NCBI GenBank assembly: GCA_944470555.2 | Contig: OX104127.1 | Span: 130,077,113 to 130,141,112 of the forward strand | Origin: Heterobilharzia americana | Lineage: Eukaryota; Platyhelminthes; Trematoda; Strigeidida; Schistosomatidae | Length of the DNA: 64,000 nt | Reading direction: 5' to 3' | Part shown: positions 49,307-61,285 of the stretch, piece after piece | Layout of the letters: the number at the start of each line of letters is the position of its first letter | Position numbering within the stretch: position 1 is the first letter of the stretch | The notes under the pieces: generated by a model | What the model was told of the DNA's origin: nothing | Database searches by the model: none | Seen by the model: only the letters and a program-made list of their open reading frames with translations | Program-made: the position numbers and the translations under genes

Positions 49307-49332
49307 CATATACATATATATATATATATATA
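49257..49332. repeat. (AT)n microsatellite
   Basis: About 75 bases of almost pure AT/TA repeat, interrupted once near 49305-49312. Confidence 0.95.
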
Positions 49333-49499
49333 CAAAACCACTTCACATTCGCCCACAGTGATGTGAGGTGAAGTTAGTTAGAAAATGAAAGGACTTTTTT
49401 AAAACAATGTTACCTCACTAAACATTTCATAACAAAAATACTGATTAACCTTCACTGATATGGTTCCGAACACTTAAATTCCAATAATGGATAGTAATT

Positions 49500-49625
49500 A
49501 CCCGATAACGCGCGTTTCATCCCATTTGGGGCACATCAGCTGGATGTACGTACCTCCCGGTCAGCGATGTTGTTCCCACCAAAACTCAGACTCGAGACCG
49601 ATTGCTTTAAACACCAAAGCTACTT
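49500..49625 (-). repeat. Sm-alpha-like SINE, truncated
   Basis: The hammerhead part on the minus strand reads CTGATGTG (A to T at a core position), with stem II and GAAACGCGCG preserved. The tRNA-like part ends at about 49625 and the tail is missing. Confidence 0.7.
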
Positions 49626-51019
49626 CAAAAAGAAAAGTAGTTTCTGCGTAAAATCTGCCACATCGTACATCTATTGTGATATCCCGTAATAGTTGGCAAT
49701 GAGTTCCATGGTGAATATCTTTCAGTCTACCATAACTTGTACACTTCCAAACGGTCATGAAATTTCGTGCTTAGTAACTTTCTTCCCCTTTACCAGGTAC
49801 CCAGAACTGTTTTCAGCCTGTAAATATAGATACCAGAAGCTAAAATTCACGGATTTTCTCCTTAAAGTACACCTCATACCATCAAATCACTTCAATTTTA
49901 TATTTGAAAGAGTGATGTTGGAAACCAGTTCCATTGACCATGTATATTAGTTTTGCTATTCCAGGTGTTGACCAACCTAGTTCAGTCTAAGTAACAAATC
50001 CACTCTGTTTGTGATATTTTAAGTATACCACAGACAGTTTAATATTCAGGCAAATGCTTGTTTACGGCAAGACATAAAACGGAAATATCCATGTAAGTAT
50101 TACAAATATTGATACTTGTGGGTCAACAATGGATGGACGCTGTATTTGCAGGGTAGGAGACGCCACCCTTTCTCAACGTTTTTTGTCGTATAGAGTTAAA
50201 CCATTTTCGAGATAATGAGGAATATTTGTACTACAGGAGGATGATTTTGATGTTGTGTCCTCTGAGCTGGAAGTTAGTGCTGATGATGTTGTGTAGGAAG
50301 AAAATGAAAGTCACACGATTAAACCATCCAGCTCAGAAAACACAATGCCACTAAACGTTAGATCACTTGCCTTTCATGAACTTACTGGTTTTAATAGTGA
50401 GCGAGAAGATTCTGTTTTCTCATTTTTGTCTTAGATATTTGGGTAATATCAATTTCGGTATAGTTCGTGACTTAGTGGCAAGGCTGCTATGAAGTAGGCA
50501 CTTAAAGGCTGATATAAGTTTTGCATAAAGGGTAATAAAAACTTTCAGTGGTTTCATTCTTTAATCAACATACTCATTGATTACTAAAAAAACTTCATTC
50601 TCTTAAGTATATATCATCCAACATATCTCAAACCTCTCGTCGACTAGCAGTTTGTAATTTCTACACATCCGACTTCCTGGGCTATAAAATTGTACCCAAG
50701 TTGCAAAACTTCTCTGAATTTTTGGTAATAACTGCTTACGTAATAACATTGTCATGGCTCTGTAGTTAAACGCTGCCCTAAATATACTGAATTTTCGATG
50801 AACTTATAAGCTGTCTTAGTGTTTACTTGGAAATGGTCCTATTTTTATCGAAAGCTGGTTGGTATTTGCTTGCCCCATACAGAAAGTAAAACCCAAAGCT
50901 TTCGGGATAGTTTGAAATTGTTACGGTACTCATTATTTCCCGTTACTACACAGGGCCGAATTGTTCTACTTCTGTTAGCAGATGAGCTCCTATGCAGATG
51001 CCTCGATATTGTTGAATAT
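49626..51019 (-). other. Intron sequence, nothing recognised
   Basis: No motif-bearing frame found on the minus strand between exons 7 and 8 apart from flanking repeats. Confidence 0.4.
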
Positions 51020-51445
51020 TCATGATGTTTTACTGATCTTGGTGACTAGTGAAGAAATTCAGTGGGCGCGTTTATGCCTTAATTTGGACTCGTCAGCTGG
51101 ATGTACCTGCACCTCAATGAGTGATATTGTCCCTGCTGAAACTTGGAGCCAGTACCTACCGCTTCAAAGGCCGGAGCGTTATCCACTTAGCCACTGTGTC
51201 ACAAAAGTCATCTCTTGGGTAATGAATATCAGCTGTTGTTATGATACTTGTAATTTCCAATTTCTATGCAGGACCGAATTTCCTAACCTCTGTTGGTGGA
51301 TGGGTTTGGCGTTTGGAGCGGTGAGTACTCGGTTCCAGCCTCAGCGGGAACAACATAACTCACTGGCTTGCAGGTACATTCAGCTGACAAATCCCAAGTA
51401 GGACGAAAGGCACGTCCAGGTTTCCTCTGCTAGTCACCAAGACGA
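51020..51445. repeat. Sm-alpha-like SINE, inverted pair with outer arms
   Basis: The left unit (51030-51310, minus) is nearly full length, with hammerhead part, tRNA-like part and tail. The right unit (51311-51425, plus) holds the complement (GGAACAACATAACTCACTGG, then CTGACAAATCCCAAGTAGGACGAAA). The outer bases also pair: CTTGGTGACTAGTGAAG at about 51040 and CTGCTAGTCACCAAG at about 51427. Both hammerhead cores have a mutation (ATAAA for GAAA on the left; G to A in CTGACGA on the right). Confidence 0.75.
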
Positions 51446-51663
51446 ATATAGCTTGAAGTTAATAACCATGAAACTTCAATGTCCTGAAATAACAGAACAA
51501 TCATATCTCCATTTAAGGCTAGTCTTAGCATATCATCCAAAGATCAGACTAGTATGTGAGTGAAATTCAAATGTCAGAAGTCCAGGAACAGATATGTTTA
51601 ATTATTATTATTATTTATTCCCTGACGATCCAACCAAAAACAGACATCCATACAATAACTAAC

Positions 51664-51870
51664 CTTCAAAACTTGACGCCATACATATAGTTTCACATTC
51701 ACTTCTGGAGGCGAAATTATTCCCGGGTTGTTCTATTTGCTGATCTGGATGTGTGCACTCTGAGAAACGTACACACTGATTAATTTCAGGTAGATACGAC
51801 CATCGATAAGTTTTAGCACTATGCTGGGTACAGTTCCACGAGACATGAGTCTTCCGAGCGAAACAACGAT
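51664..51870 (-). CDS. Kunitz exon 7
   Basis: A 207-base phase 1-1 exon with acceptor TTTTTCAG at 51872-51871 and donor GTTAGT at 51663. It reads RCFARKTHVSWNC, then YRWSYLPEINQC, SEC, PGNNFASRSEC and ETIC, that is six cysteines with the NNF motif between the fourth and fifth. The loop after cysteine 4 carries about eight extra residues. P1 is Thr. It contains no ATG near its 5' end and is recognised only from splice sites and cysteine spacing. Confidence 0.82.
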
Positions 51871-52979
51871 CTGAAAAAGTAAAAAGTTTTAAATAGCTAA
51901 GACATACATTTAATAATTAAACCGTTTTACACCACTACACTACTCCAGAAATCCACTTTGTAAAAACTGTTAACATTTTTATACATTAGTTATGTGGGCA
52001 TTCGTGTACCAAGCTATTAATAACTTGGCTTCAGGAGTAAACCTCTACTTCATTTTATGCTGAAAGATAGTATGATTTGATATGATAAAATATGCAAAGC
52101 CTACAGTCTAATATAAAATGTTCACAATCTTACCATATATTACATTTATCTTTTGTACACTATTAAAAATAACAGCAGCTGAAATTCCGGAAACATTTAA
52201 GTATTCTTAACTACCCGTAAACCATCAACTTTACCATGTGGCTCACAGATAATGAGACGGTTCAAAACCGACTTCACTTTCTTCTGCCTGAATAACCTTG
52301 TAGTATCATAGTGTCAGATAATAAGTGTTTCTCTTAGCCAACTATATAAATATGTATGGCATGTAGTTCAGTTGCCACTCGCTTTAAAGTGATTTAAGCT
52401 TACAGTATGAAAAAAAGTTAATTACTATAGTTAGTGACTATATAAACACTAAGACAATTTCCCATATTCAAAATATATGAAGTAAAACCACTTGTTCAAG
52501 TAGTAGTGTCAATGATTTTCGGTTAGTTCAAAGAAACATGAGAATTAAATCTCTTGAAGATTGTTGAAACATTTTCATCTAATGCATCAGCAGCACAATT
52601 TGTTGTCAGGTTTCAAGTACTCCGGTGTATAGTGGACGCATATAAACTCAGGAGACGTCGGCTGATTCAAAAATATCGAATGATTCAACATTAGAAAAGA
52701 CGTTCACATGCAAATAAATTTATTCTAATACACTACACCTAATAGTGCTTATAAGAAAATTCTGGCATCATTTGCATACTGTCGATCCACTTACAAATTT
52801 CACCACCTTGCTAGTAGTTGTAATGCATGAACTTGAGTCTTAGCACCTTAGCCTTCACATTTCGAATTAAATTACTCTAAACACTTAGATTTTTTTGTGA
52901 TCGAGGAATTGACTAACATAACATGACCTATAGTTTTAAATTCAGCAAAATTCCAAGGGGAATAAGCAAGGAAAATTAC
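51871..52979 (-). other. Intron sequence, nothing recognised
   Basis: About 1.1 kb between exons 6 and 7; AT-rich. Confidence 0.5.
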
Positions 52980-53228
52980 TTTGTAAATGTTTTTCAGTTG
53001 GTGACGATTTTACACAAGCTCGTAAGCAATCGTAACCATTAGGAAAATATTGTTCCATACTACAACCAGGTCGTTTTGTATTTAAATGAAAGGCTTTACA
53101 TGTTGCACTGGCCATACTAAAGTGGAATGCAATCACATCGTTTCCATTGGACGTCTCTTGTTGATTACCACTAACGGAAAGCGTGTAACATTTCTTGGAA
53201 TGTGGATTTGAGTCACAACGTTGATCTC
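52980..53228 (-). CDS. Kunitz exon 6, highly diverged
   Basis: Phase 1-1 exon with a strong acceptor (ATTTTTTAG at 53230-53229) and donor GTAATT at 52979. The six cysteines are CDSNPHSKKC, then SATC, PGC, YDC and RAC. The loop between cysteines 2 and 3 is long (about 28 residues) and the usual YGGC and NNF motifs are lost. P1 is Tyr. Spacing, phase and position in the array, more than motif identity, support the call. Confidence 0.72.
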
Positions 53229-55057
53229 CTAAAAAATTGTGAATAGAAAGAAATAAAATCGCTTTTGCTGGATTATTACAGCAAAGTAGTATAAAAGAAT
53301 GCTTGCGTGAGTTAGAGGATGCCACTAAACACCTTGGTCTCATTAACCTGGTCAAAAGGATTACAAAGAGACTGAAAAGAAGCTATGTAAACACGGCAGT
53401 TAAGGGGATATTCAATCCAATGCTTATGATCTAATGAGACATTTCTTCACCCTACTGCTCAAATATATGTGTTACAGTTGTATGAGATGTTCATAGTAAA
53501 AATAAAGTGTAAACATATGCCATGATTCATGTAAGATGGAAGATAAGAAAGTGGTACTTACATGTTCAAAGGCTAAGTAAACCTCTAATTCAGCCAAATT
53601 TTATGATAAATTATTGAATAAGCCACCTTTTTTTTACCATCGAACAATCTTCTGAATATAAACTGATATCTTGTTCCGAATTCTAATTGTCTGAAGATAG
53701 TATGCCGACATTTGTTCGAGAATCAAATAAAACTTTCCTTTTGCCTCCACCATGATTTTAAAAGCCACTTCTAAGTGTTAGGACAGTATGCCAAGTCTGC
53801 AAACGTAAGAGTCTGGCAAAATTTGTTACCAGGCCTTATATAGTAGTTACATATAAACTAGAGCTGTTGTAAATGCATTTAGGCATCACATGGTGTCTTC
53901 TGCTCACATTGTTTAATTAGATACTGTATCATCAATGGAAAACTAACAGTAAGCTAGCTTTATACTTAACTCATTACCAAGAAATTCAGGCCGTGATTTG
54001 ATGATACCACTAATGTTCGGTAGTTTATTCGGTGACAAAAACCGCTGCACGAATCCGAGGTAGTTACTAATAGTAAACGGTGTGTTTGTTCATCAGTGCA
54101 TATCAGTAACGTAAAGCGCCATTGTGCATTAACATTTTATTATGCTACACATGTTTTACTTAAAGTACTTTATTGAAAGATCAGTTGCTTCCATTTAAAA
54201 CTGAATTCATTGTTTTCTGTAGTCTTGCAAAAAAATGACTGAAACTTTACTTATGATGCATCGGCTTAAGCAGTACGAGTAAGTTTCAATAACTGCACGA
54301 AACAAAGCGATAGAAGTGTGAATTCTCCTTTCTTTTTGTTGAAACATCTGCATGCGGTAACCCCATTTTATTCACTGGAAGAATAATGATGACAAAACTA
54401 ACTTAATCTGCTTATTAAAACAACTAAAAACTCAGTTTAGCACTATCACTTTTCGAAAGTGAGCCTGGAACTGAAAGTACCTTCAATCATTTACTTTCGT
54501 GTTTTGGTTCAGTGAATTATCATCTGAAGTACAAGAGTTGATTCAGCTTCATCTCAATCAAAGCATTATTTGTAACCGCCCTAAAACTAGGAGATACAGC
54601 TCCCAATCAGACTAACTGCATAACCGTCTTTTCTTATCTCAGCCAAATGAGAAAGACATTTGATAGAATAACAGAAATAGTGATAATGTCTAAGGAATAC
54701 TTGATTATCTGATAGGTCGTATTTATTAGAGGAGAAAGAAAGCTGGGACGGTGGAAGGATTTAGTAGGAGGATTTGTTTTCAGGCTCCAGGTAGTGGTAA
54801 GGCCTTCAGTCTTATCACCTTCATATTACTGTAAACTTATCTAACAAACTTGTCTTCATACATGTGCACTTCATCATGATTCATCCAGTGCGCTGTTTTT
54901 CTTATGCAAAGTCTCCAAAATCTCATTGACATAAGTGGTTAAGTAAAAAATCCTTTCCGTTTTTGCTACCACCAAATAACTGACATGAAATGTTAATAAA
55001 TCACAATGTTCATAACCAAAATTTACGTATTTCTGGCAGAATAAATAGTGAACTTAC
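53229..55057 (-). other. Intron sequence, nothing recognised
   Basis: About 1.8 kb between exons 5 and 6; no Kunitz motifs. Confidence 0.5.
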
Positions 55058-55294
55058 TATCCGGTCTGACAATTCTCGCTTTACATGCTGCTTGACAAGC
55101 TTGGGCATCATCAAATGAATTTTCAGAGGCTCCACATCCACTGTAGTTATAGGCTTCACAATTACTAGTATGAGCATTAAAGAACCATCTTTGAAAATTT
55201 AAAAAGTGACAGGACTGATTACGTTTATGTTCTTCAGAGCAATTTAAGGATCGACAGAAACCAAAAACAGGATGTCGTCGACAAGGTTCAAGAT
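55058..55294 (-). CDS. Kunitz exon 5, eight cysteines
   Basis: Phase 1-1 exon with acceptor TGCGTAG at 55296-55295 and donor GTAAGT at 55057. The exon encodes EPCRRHPVFGFC, then two further cysteines (LNC, QSC), then the core RWFFNAHTSNC, YNYSGCGASENSF and ACQAAC. The two extra cysteines fall in the loop before the first hairpin and could form a fourth disulfide. Which of the early cysteines occupies the canonical second position is ambiguous, so P1 cannot be assigned with certainty; no candidate residue is basic except Arg after FGFC. Confidence 0.85.
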
Positions 55295-56010
55295 CTACGC
55301 AGAAATGAAGTTTGATTAGCATTTATGTTTTGTTTTATTAATAAACATCAATACCAAATTATAAAGGACTATTTGTTTAGGTTGACCGTTTATTTATTAC
55401 TGATTTATCAGTGGTTGTTTTCATGGACTGATACTGAGTGAGCAACATACTTTTCAGAAGAAACTATGTTATTTATGGTATTTTCGGCTTCACGAATATG
55501 AGAAATACTGACCGTTAAGCTTCTGTTTATGTATTAATTAGTTATCAAAGACACCTTGATGACTTATTTTTTGTACACTACATACAATTTTAAATTACCA
55601 TTTCTCCAGTCGTTTATCTTCAGCACAGTGATGATTTGGCTTGCTATCACAGATGTATAAAAAGGATTTTTTTCTACTGAACAGTGTCCGGTTGTTGTTT
55701 TAGGTTCATCTTCAAAATGGATCAGAACTTTATCCAAACATTCAACTTTCCATTATGAATCCCTCATCGTAATCGTCTGAAAAGTTTTTAGTATAAAGGC
55801 AGGCCAATTCATTTGATCTGATTAACTGAAATGATCACTAAGTCGTATTCCCAAAAGTGAACTAACAATTGGGGGCAATTATCACTGTCATACTTGAAAA
55901 TGGTTCACTCCTTTAACAGTCAGTAAACTGAAATTAATTTTCTCCATAAATCATGGAACTTCCATGTATTTTTAATGTACTATAATTTGTTTTCATAGCC
56001 ATCTTAAACT

Positions 56011-56123
56011 AATCAAATTCATGCATCTGTTAGCCACAAAAACATTTGATCTTAAATAAACCGACGTTAAGTTCCATCGAAGTCGCTCACACATTGATGT
56101 GTCCACCTCTGAACAATCTTGAC
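56011..56123 (-). pseudogene. Possible relic half-Kunitz exon
   Basis: A good acceptor (AGCTTTTTAG at 56125-56124) opens a phase 1 frame that encodes DC, then MC eight positions on, then LRWNLTSVYLRSN and NRC. This spacing fits cysteines 1 to 3 and the RWYxD core of a Kunitz domain. The frame then reaches a stop at about 55993, and I see no second half. A weak donor (A then GTTTAAG) would keep phase 1, but the domain would be incomplete. The acceptor side is the best evidence; the exon may be decayed or chance. Confidence 0.3.
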
Positions 56124-56783
56124 CTAAAAAGCTGTTGAAAACTTCGTGTTTTGTAGTACGGTTTTCCACTGTTTCAGTACACTTAATATTTCCTTTCAAT
56201 ATATTTAACTTTCTTGAAAAGGTACCTTACTTATTCCCACCTTCAACATTTAAATTATCCTCCATAAAATACATCACAAATATTGGGCACATGACAGCAT
56301 TTTTAAAGTCGTAGCATGCCTTTTCATTCCAAATGGGGATATATTTCGTTAAGGTAAAAAGGATACACTACAAATCATCGTTAATGTATTATATGTTACT
56401 GAGTTCAATGCGTTGTAAAACTAAATAGACCGTAGCATAACGAAATATGTTCCAAATCACTTGAAAAATAGATTACAGCAACATCATATTACACTGGACT
56501 AAAGTTATTAAACATTACTTCTGTTGTCACCCTTGACGATATTTACTGGTAGTTAACTGAGACCTATCACCTCTCAAGGCAACATTTATCTGTAGCTGGA
56601 GAAAATCCAAACCTATTTAGTAATACACGATTCTCGAAAGAATGAATAAAGCTTAAACACTAAAATAATAAAAATGATCAATTAGCTGCAGTGCATGTCC
56701 CATAAGAAGACGAAAGATTTCTAATAAACATGAATAAAAAGGTAAGGAAATATTATCAAGAGTTTAAATTGAAGGAAACTCAC

Positions 56784-57167
56784 CAATATTCATCAAAGTT
56801 AGCTTAGTCATCTTTCTTGTCAAAGTACTAATTGTAGTTCTATTTGATTCCATTGTGTATATTGTTGAAGGATCACCAACTACATCTTGAAAAGGATTAT
56901 TCTGCATTGTTACATTGGTTGTTTCCTCTGGGGAATCAACATCTATTTGCAGTTCAATTTTTGTATTAAATTGACAGGTCATTTCACATGCAGCTTGAGT
57001 TGGAAATCGGTTACTATTTCCACCACAACCGGAATAATTGAATTGTCGGCAGCCGCCAATTAACTGATGGTCCTGTCCATCCACATTTGTCAGCCAATTA
57101 GGATCATAATACCACATACTCTTGTATTCTGTACATTCTCCAGGTAAAGGTATCAGCTTACAAGTGG
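56784..57167 (-). CDS. Kunitz exon 4 plus Thr/Asn-rich linker
   Basis: Phase 1-1 exon with a pyrimidine-rich acceptor ending CAATAG at 57169-57168 and donor GTGAGT at 56783. One Kunitz domain: CKLIPLPGEC, then KSMWYYDPN, an insertion of about 14 residues in the first beta hairpin, then NYSGCGGNSNRF and CEMTC. P1 is Thr. About 65 residues of linker follow, with several N-x-S/T sites (TNVT, SNRT), which suggests a glycosylated spacer between domains. Confidence 0.87.
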
Positions 57168-57895
57168 CTATTGAACAAAGAAGAATGTTTGTTGTCAGTG
57201 ATTTAAACGTTATGTTTTCCACTTATGTAAATATGATAAGTAATCTCGATGATAATGATAACAGGAAAGAAAGAAAGACTTTTTAGTAGTTATCGGTAAT
57301 AATAATGCTATTCACATTTGTGAATCATTTAAGCCACTAGAATATATCAAATACACAAACGAACCAATTGCTTTTAAACTCCCGTACATCAGTATGCTTT
57401 TCTTTATTTTTTGAATTTTGGACGTTAGTAAACCACGTTCGTAATCTTTGTGGTTTTCAATGCATACAACAGCTAAAACTCACATCAGTATTAACAAAAC
57501 AGTGTAGGAGTACCAACAAAAACATGTTATAACAACGCCAACATCTCATTTAGTATGGAACTTATTGATCATAACCCCAGTAGCCTTTACGTAAATGACA
57601 AACTATATTTTAAAAAATGCATTTACCAACAGTCTATATTAAAATATGAATCTCCTGATCCTCTGTCATAAGGCCAGTGAATTTGGCTGTCAAAACTCCA
57701 GACTACATCTGACACTTAGATAAAAAACCATGTGTTTTTTTGAAAGTAGAAGACTGATAAAGGGACTTCCATACGTACTACCATAAACTCAATGGAAGAG
57801 ATCACTAATCCGGTTTTCATCATCTATTATCAAGAAGTTTTATTCGTTTAATTCTCTAATCAGCAACAAAAAAAGCTTAGCGTCGGTTGACTTAC

Positions 57896-58234
57896 TCATT
57901 GCATCAGGTTTTGTAGCTCCACAGAATTGTTCACAATCAGCTCTTGTTAAAAAGTTGTTCGAAGATCCACCACAATGTGAATAAGCGAATTCCTGACACT
58001 GGTTTGTCTCAACATCTAGATACCAGCGTGATTCATGTTGACCAATATTGGGGCATTCTGGTTCAATACGCATAGCATCAATATACGTGAGATTATCGAA
58101 AAGGATTGACTCAGATATTTCTTTAGAAAAAAACTGATCATCTTGATTGATTAAACTCCATGTATCTGTTTCAATTCTGGACCACTGTGGAAATAATCGT
58201 GTCGTTGGAGCCACTTGACATAGTTGGTTTGCCA
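57896..58234 (-). CDS. Kunitz exon 3, with long first loop
   Basis: Phase 1-1 exon with acceptor TTTTTAG at 58236-58235 and donor GTAAGT at 57895. After the first cysteine (NQLC) comes an insertion of about 50 residues, rich in polar residues and with one N-x-T site (DNLT), before the second cysteine (PEC). The rest is canonical: SRWYLDVETNQC, YSHCGGSSNNF and RADCEQFC. P1 is Pro, which is unfavourable for a standard-mechanism inhibitor. A short linker follows the last cysteine. Confidence 0.85.
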
Positions 58235-59728
58235 CTAAAAACAAATTATCATTTAAGAAAGGTGATTTGATAGACTTCAGTTTATAAAAAGGTCATCATC
58301 TCTGTTACCTAGTTTACAAGCCACATAAAAACCTTTTATGACTAGAATTTTTTACGTTTCAAATTGTTCTCAACGCCACGTTGTACTTTCTCCAGCAATA
58401 CTGTAAAATGTAAATTGTTTCAGAAAGATATTTTGCTTTATAAAGTCTTAGTATAAACAAGTTAAGCTCTCATTTTCTTTCTAAGAAAAATAATCAGCTT
58501 AAACTTCAGAAAAAACATTTGGATGTACACTGATCCTACAGAGTGTTGGTATTCCGAACCCGCCTGCTGGGCTACTAAATCAGATACTAATAAAAACTAG
58601 CTCAGATTATAATATTTTAACCTGCAACAAGATAGACTAACAGCTGGCGTTATTTATACTGTCTAGTTTAACTATCCATTTATCCATTGGAAATTCATTT
58701 TGCAAGCGTGATATATATTTTTTCATAAACTGTCATTTAATAACTAATAAATTTGTTTCCAATCACTGAAGTTTTTGGATGGGCAACTATCAGTTTAACT
58801 GAAGTCAGCTGATGTCAAAGCAAAAGTCATCGTCGAAATAGCTCTAATTCAACGTTTATATTTTGCTGCCACAAAATAAAATAGCTTAAAACAAATCCTA
58901 AAACTGATATATCAGTTTATCAAATTCACTTGGAGACTTGCAAATGAAATCATTCGGTTACGAAATAAACAGCTATTCACAATGGTTATGCAGCTTATGA
59001 ACACTGGAAAACGATTATGCACCAATGTTTGGACAGTGGACAAAATTACTCATTTGTATTACTGGTACCTCCTAGATAGAGAGATAAAATCGAACTTGTT
59101 CGTTAAGAGTGGTGTGGTCAACAAAATGACAATCCGTAGATAATGCAGATAACTTCAGAAAGGTTTGAATGGCAGAAAATTGCATTCATTGTTTTTCACG
59201 AGTTCAGTTCTTAGGTTGAAACTTCTCAGCGCTCGAACTAAGCATCTTCACATAATTAAGCCGAAATGTGATTAAATAAAAATGTTAATAGAGGCAGATG
59301 TTAACTCACTTTATTCAAACAAACCATAAGTTCAGTCGATCATTTTTACAACATCTATCGTTTGTCATAAAATTTGTCATCAACTACTGGATTCCAGATA
59401 CTTTGAACAGCAAGAGCTGTTCAGATTCAATAGCATGAATCATTTGTTCAATAGGGGATGTTGCAACCACCATAACTGCCTTAATCTGTTTTACTGAACG
59501 AATTCTTTGGGTTTTTTTCAGCCCATTACCTTCAAATTTCGACCCTGAATACTTTCAGCCCAAATCTTTCTAAATCTCTGGAAATCATTTTACGAATTTA
59601 AATTCTGCAAATACTGTAGTTTTTAAGCGTTAACTTAACGACCAAAAAATATATTTGACATTCATGTTTATCTGGTAATCAGAACAGTGTGACATACACT
59701 TGCTTTTGCTTTCACTGGGGGTTTCAAA
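58235..59728 (-). other. Intron sequence, nothing recognised
   Basis: The intron between exons 2 and 3; AT-rich and without clear repeats other than the TA tract beside exon 2. Confidence 0.5.

Positions 59729-59730
<2 letters not shown>

Positions 59731-59759
<29 letters not shown>
59731..59759. repeat. (TA)n microsatellite
   Basis: About 29 bases of TA repeat, 32 bases downstream (in transcript order) of the exon 2 donor. Confidence 0.95.
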
Positions 59760-59761
<2 letters not shown>

Positions 59762-59790
59762 CTTCTTCACAGTAAACCCAATATACTTAC

Positions 59791-60051
59791 CAAGTAGAAT
59801 TTTGTATGCAACTAAATTTCCGCAAGTGTTCTCACACTCTGTAATCGACGTAAATCGGTTCGCACTGCCACCACATCCATAGTATGTGAACCATCGACAT
59901 TTACCAGAGACTTTGTCAAAATAAACCATTAGAATTGGTCTTACTGTTCTTCCTGGATTAAGAGTGGAACAGCGAAAGTGACCAGCCCGAGGTGGCCCCA
60001 AACAACGTGCAGTACCTGAAGTTTCAAAAGTACATGGTTTATGGTCATTAC
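59791..60051 (-). CDS. Kunitz exon 2
   Basis: The donor is strong (GTAAGT at 59790) and leaves phase 1. The domain has six cysteines, a MVYFDKVSGKC core, the classical YYGCGGSANRF motif and TECENTC; P1 is Ser. A further cysteine lies ten residues before the first Kunitz cysteine (HKPC). The loop between cysteines 2 and 3 is long. The acceptor is uncertain: 60051 keeps the phase 1 rule, but a better-looking CAG at 60067-60066 would start the exon at 60065 in phase 2. A long (TA)n tract lies just downstream in the intron. Confidence 0.75.
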
Positions 60052-60065
60052 CTCTTATTGGTCCA

Positions 60066-61285
60066 CTGAGATGACTTATAGTGAAAAAAATGTTAATGAT
60101 CAGTTTTGAGAAACAAGACTCACAGAGACATAATAGGTAGCGAAGAGAAAACACCACAGGAAATTGGATTTTTAAGAATACTTCTCTAACTTCATTTTTG
60201 GATACTGTCATTTACCTGGATAAGTTTGAAAGATAAGTAATATATGTTCATTATCCTTGTTCTAATCAGTTCAAAAGGAAAACTCCAGTGAAGTAACAAG
60301 ACTGAACCAGTTTGTAAGAACTACGCTTAATGATAACCTGAGATTTTTTTTCATTGCGTTTGAAGATGTTTTCCTTGAAGATCAACATCAGATGTTCAAT
60401 AAAAGCTGACTATAAAAGTTCTAGAATTAATACTACTGGCAACGATTATCCGTAAACTGATATTCCTTTCCAGAATTTTTACTCTAAGATGAAAAGACTG
60501 GGTTTAGCTATGTGCTTTGTCGAAATTTTACTTCATCAAGTGATCAGGTTTGACTGAAAAGAGTGAATTAACATTAACATAACGTGTGTATTATTATTTT
60601 ACGATTATTGGCACATATTAAGCGCGAATAACTTCAGTCAGCATAAAACTGGTTTTATCTTATGCCTTTCTAGTGAACAATATATATGATTCAGTAGAAA
60701 CATCCGCGTAGGTAACTGCATCTTCCATTCTGTTATGTGAGACCGTCGTAGTTGTTCAAAAGCGTTGATTGCTAAACTCAGCAACAAAACCATTTCGCTG
60801 GAATACATCAGTATTATAATTAACATTATTCAGTCCATTAGCTTCAGTTTTGTTTTTAATGTTATCAGTTTTCTTTGATATTTATTTTCAACAAATTTCC
60901 TAGAATCCAGTAAACGTCATATCTACTTTTTAGCCTTCTTTCTTCTCTCCTACTCTTGTCTTATAGATATTCAAATCTGCTCACCAATATGCACATTCAT
61001 CACAGACCTCTTTGACATTTTACAGTTTGATTCTCACTGATACGTTCTACCATTTCAAAGCTACTACCGTTTTCACACATGAACCAAGATTTTTTACCCT
61101 CATAATAATAATAGCTGTCACTGTGTGTGTTGTTTGTAAATTCTCATTACTCTGTGAATCTATGTAATTCTACTTTTTACTTATACGTGTTTTTAGTTTA
61201 TATACAAATTACTGAATCTTGTGTGGCGAAAATGCGTGAAAACTTGTTTGATTAAATGGAGCAAGGAAAATTAAGTTTACTTTAC
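60066..61285 (-). other. Intron sequence, nothing recognised
   Basis: The intron between exons 1 and 2; no further domain. Confidence 0.5.

Noticed and set aside
49257..49332. (AT)n tract as a possible origin or regulatory element
   Set aside because: Simple AT repeats are common in such genomes; nothing nearby supports a function.
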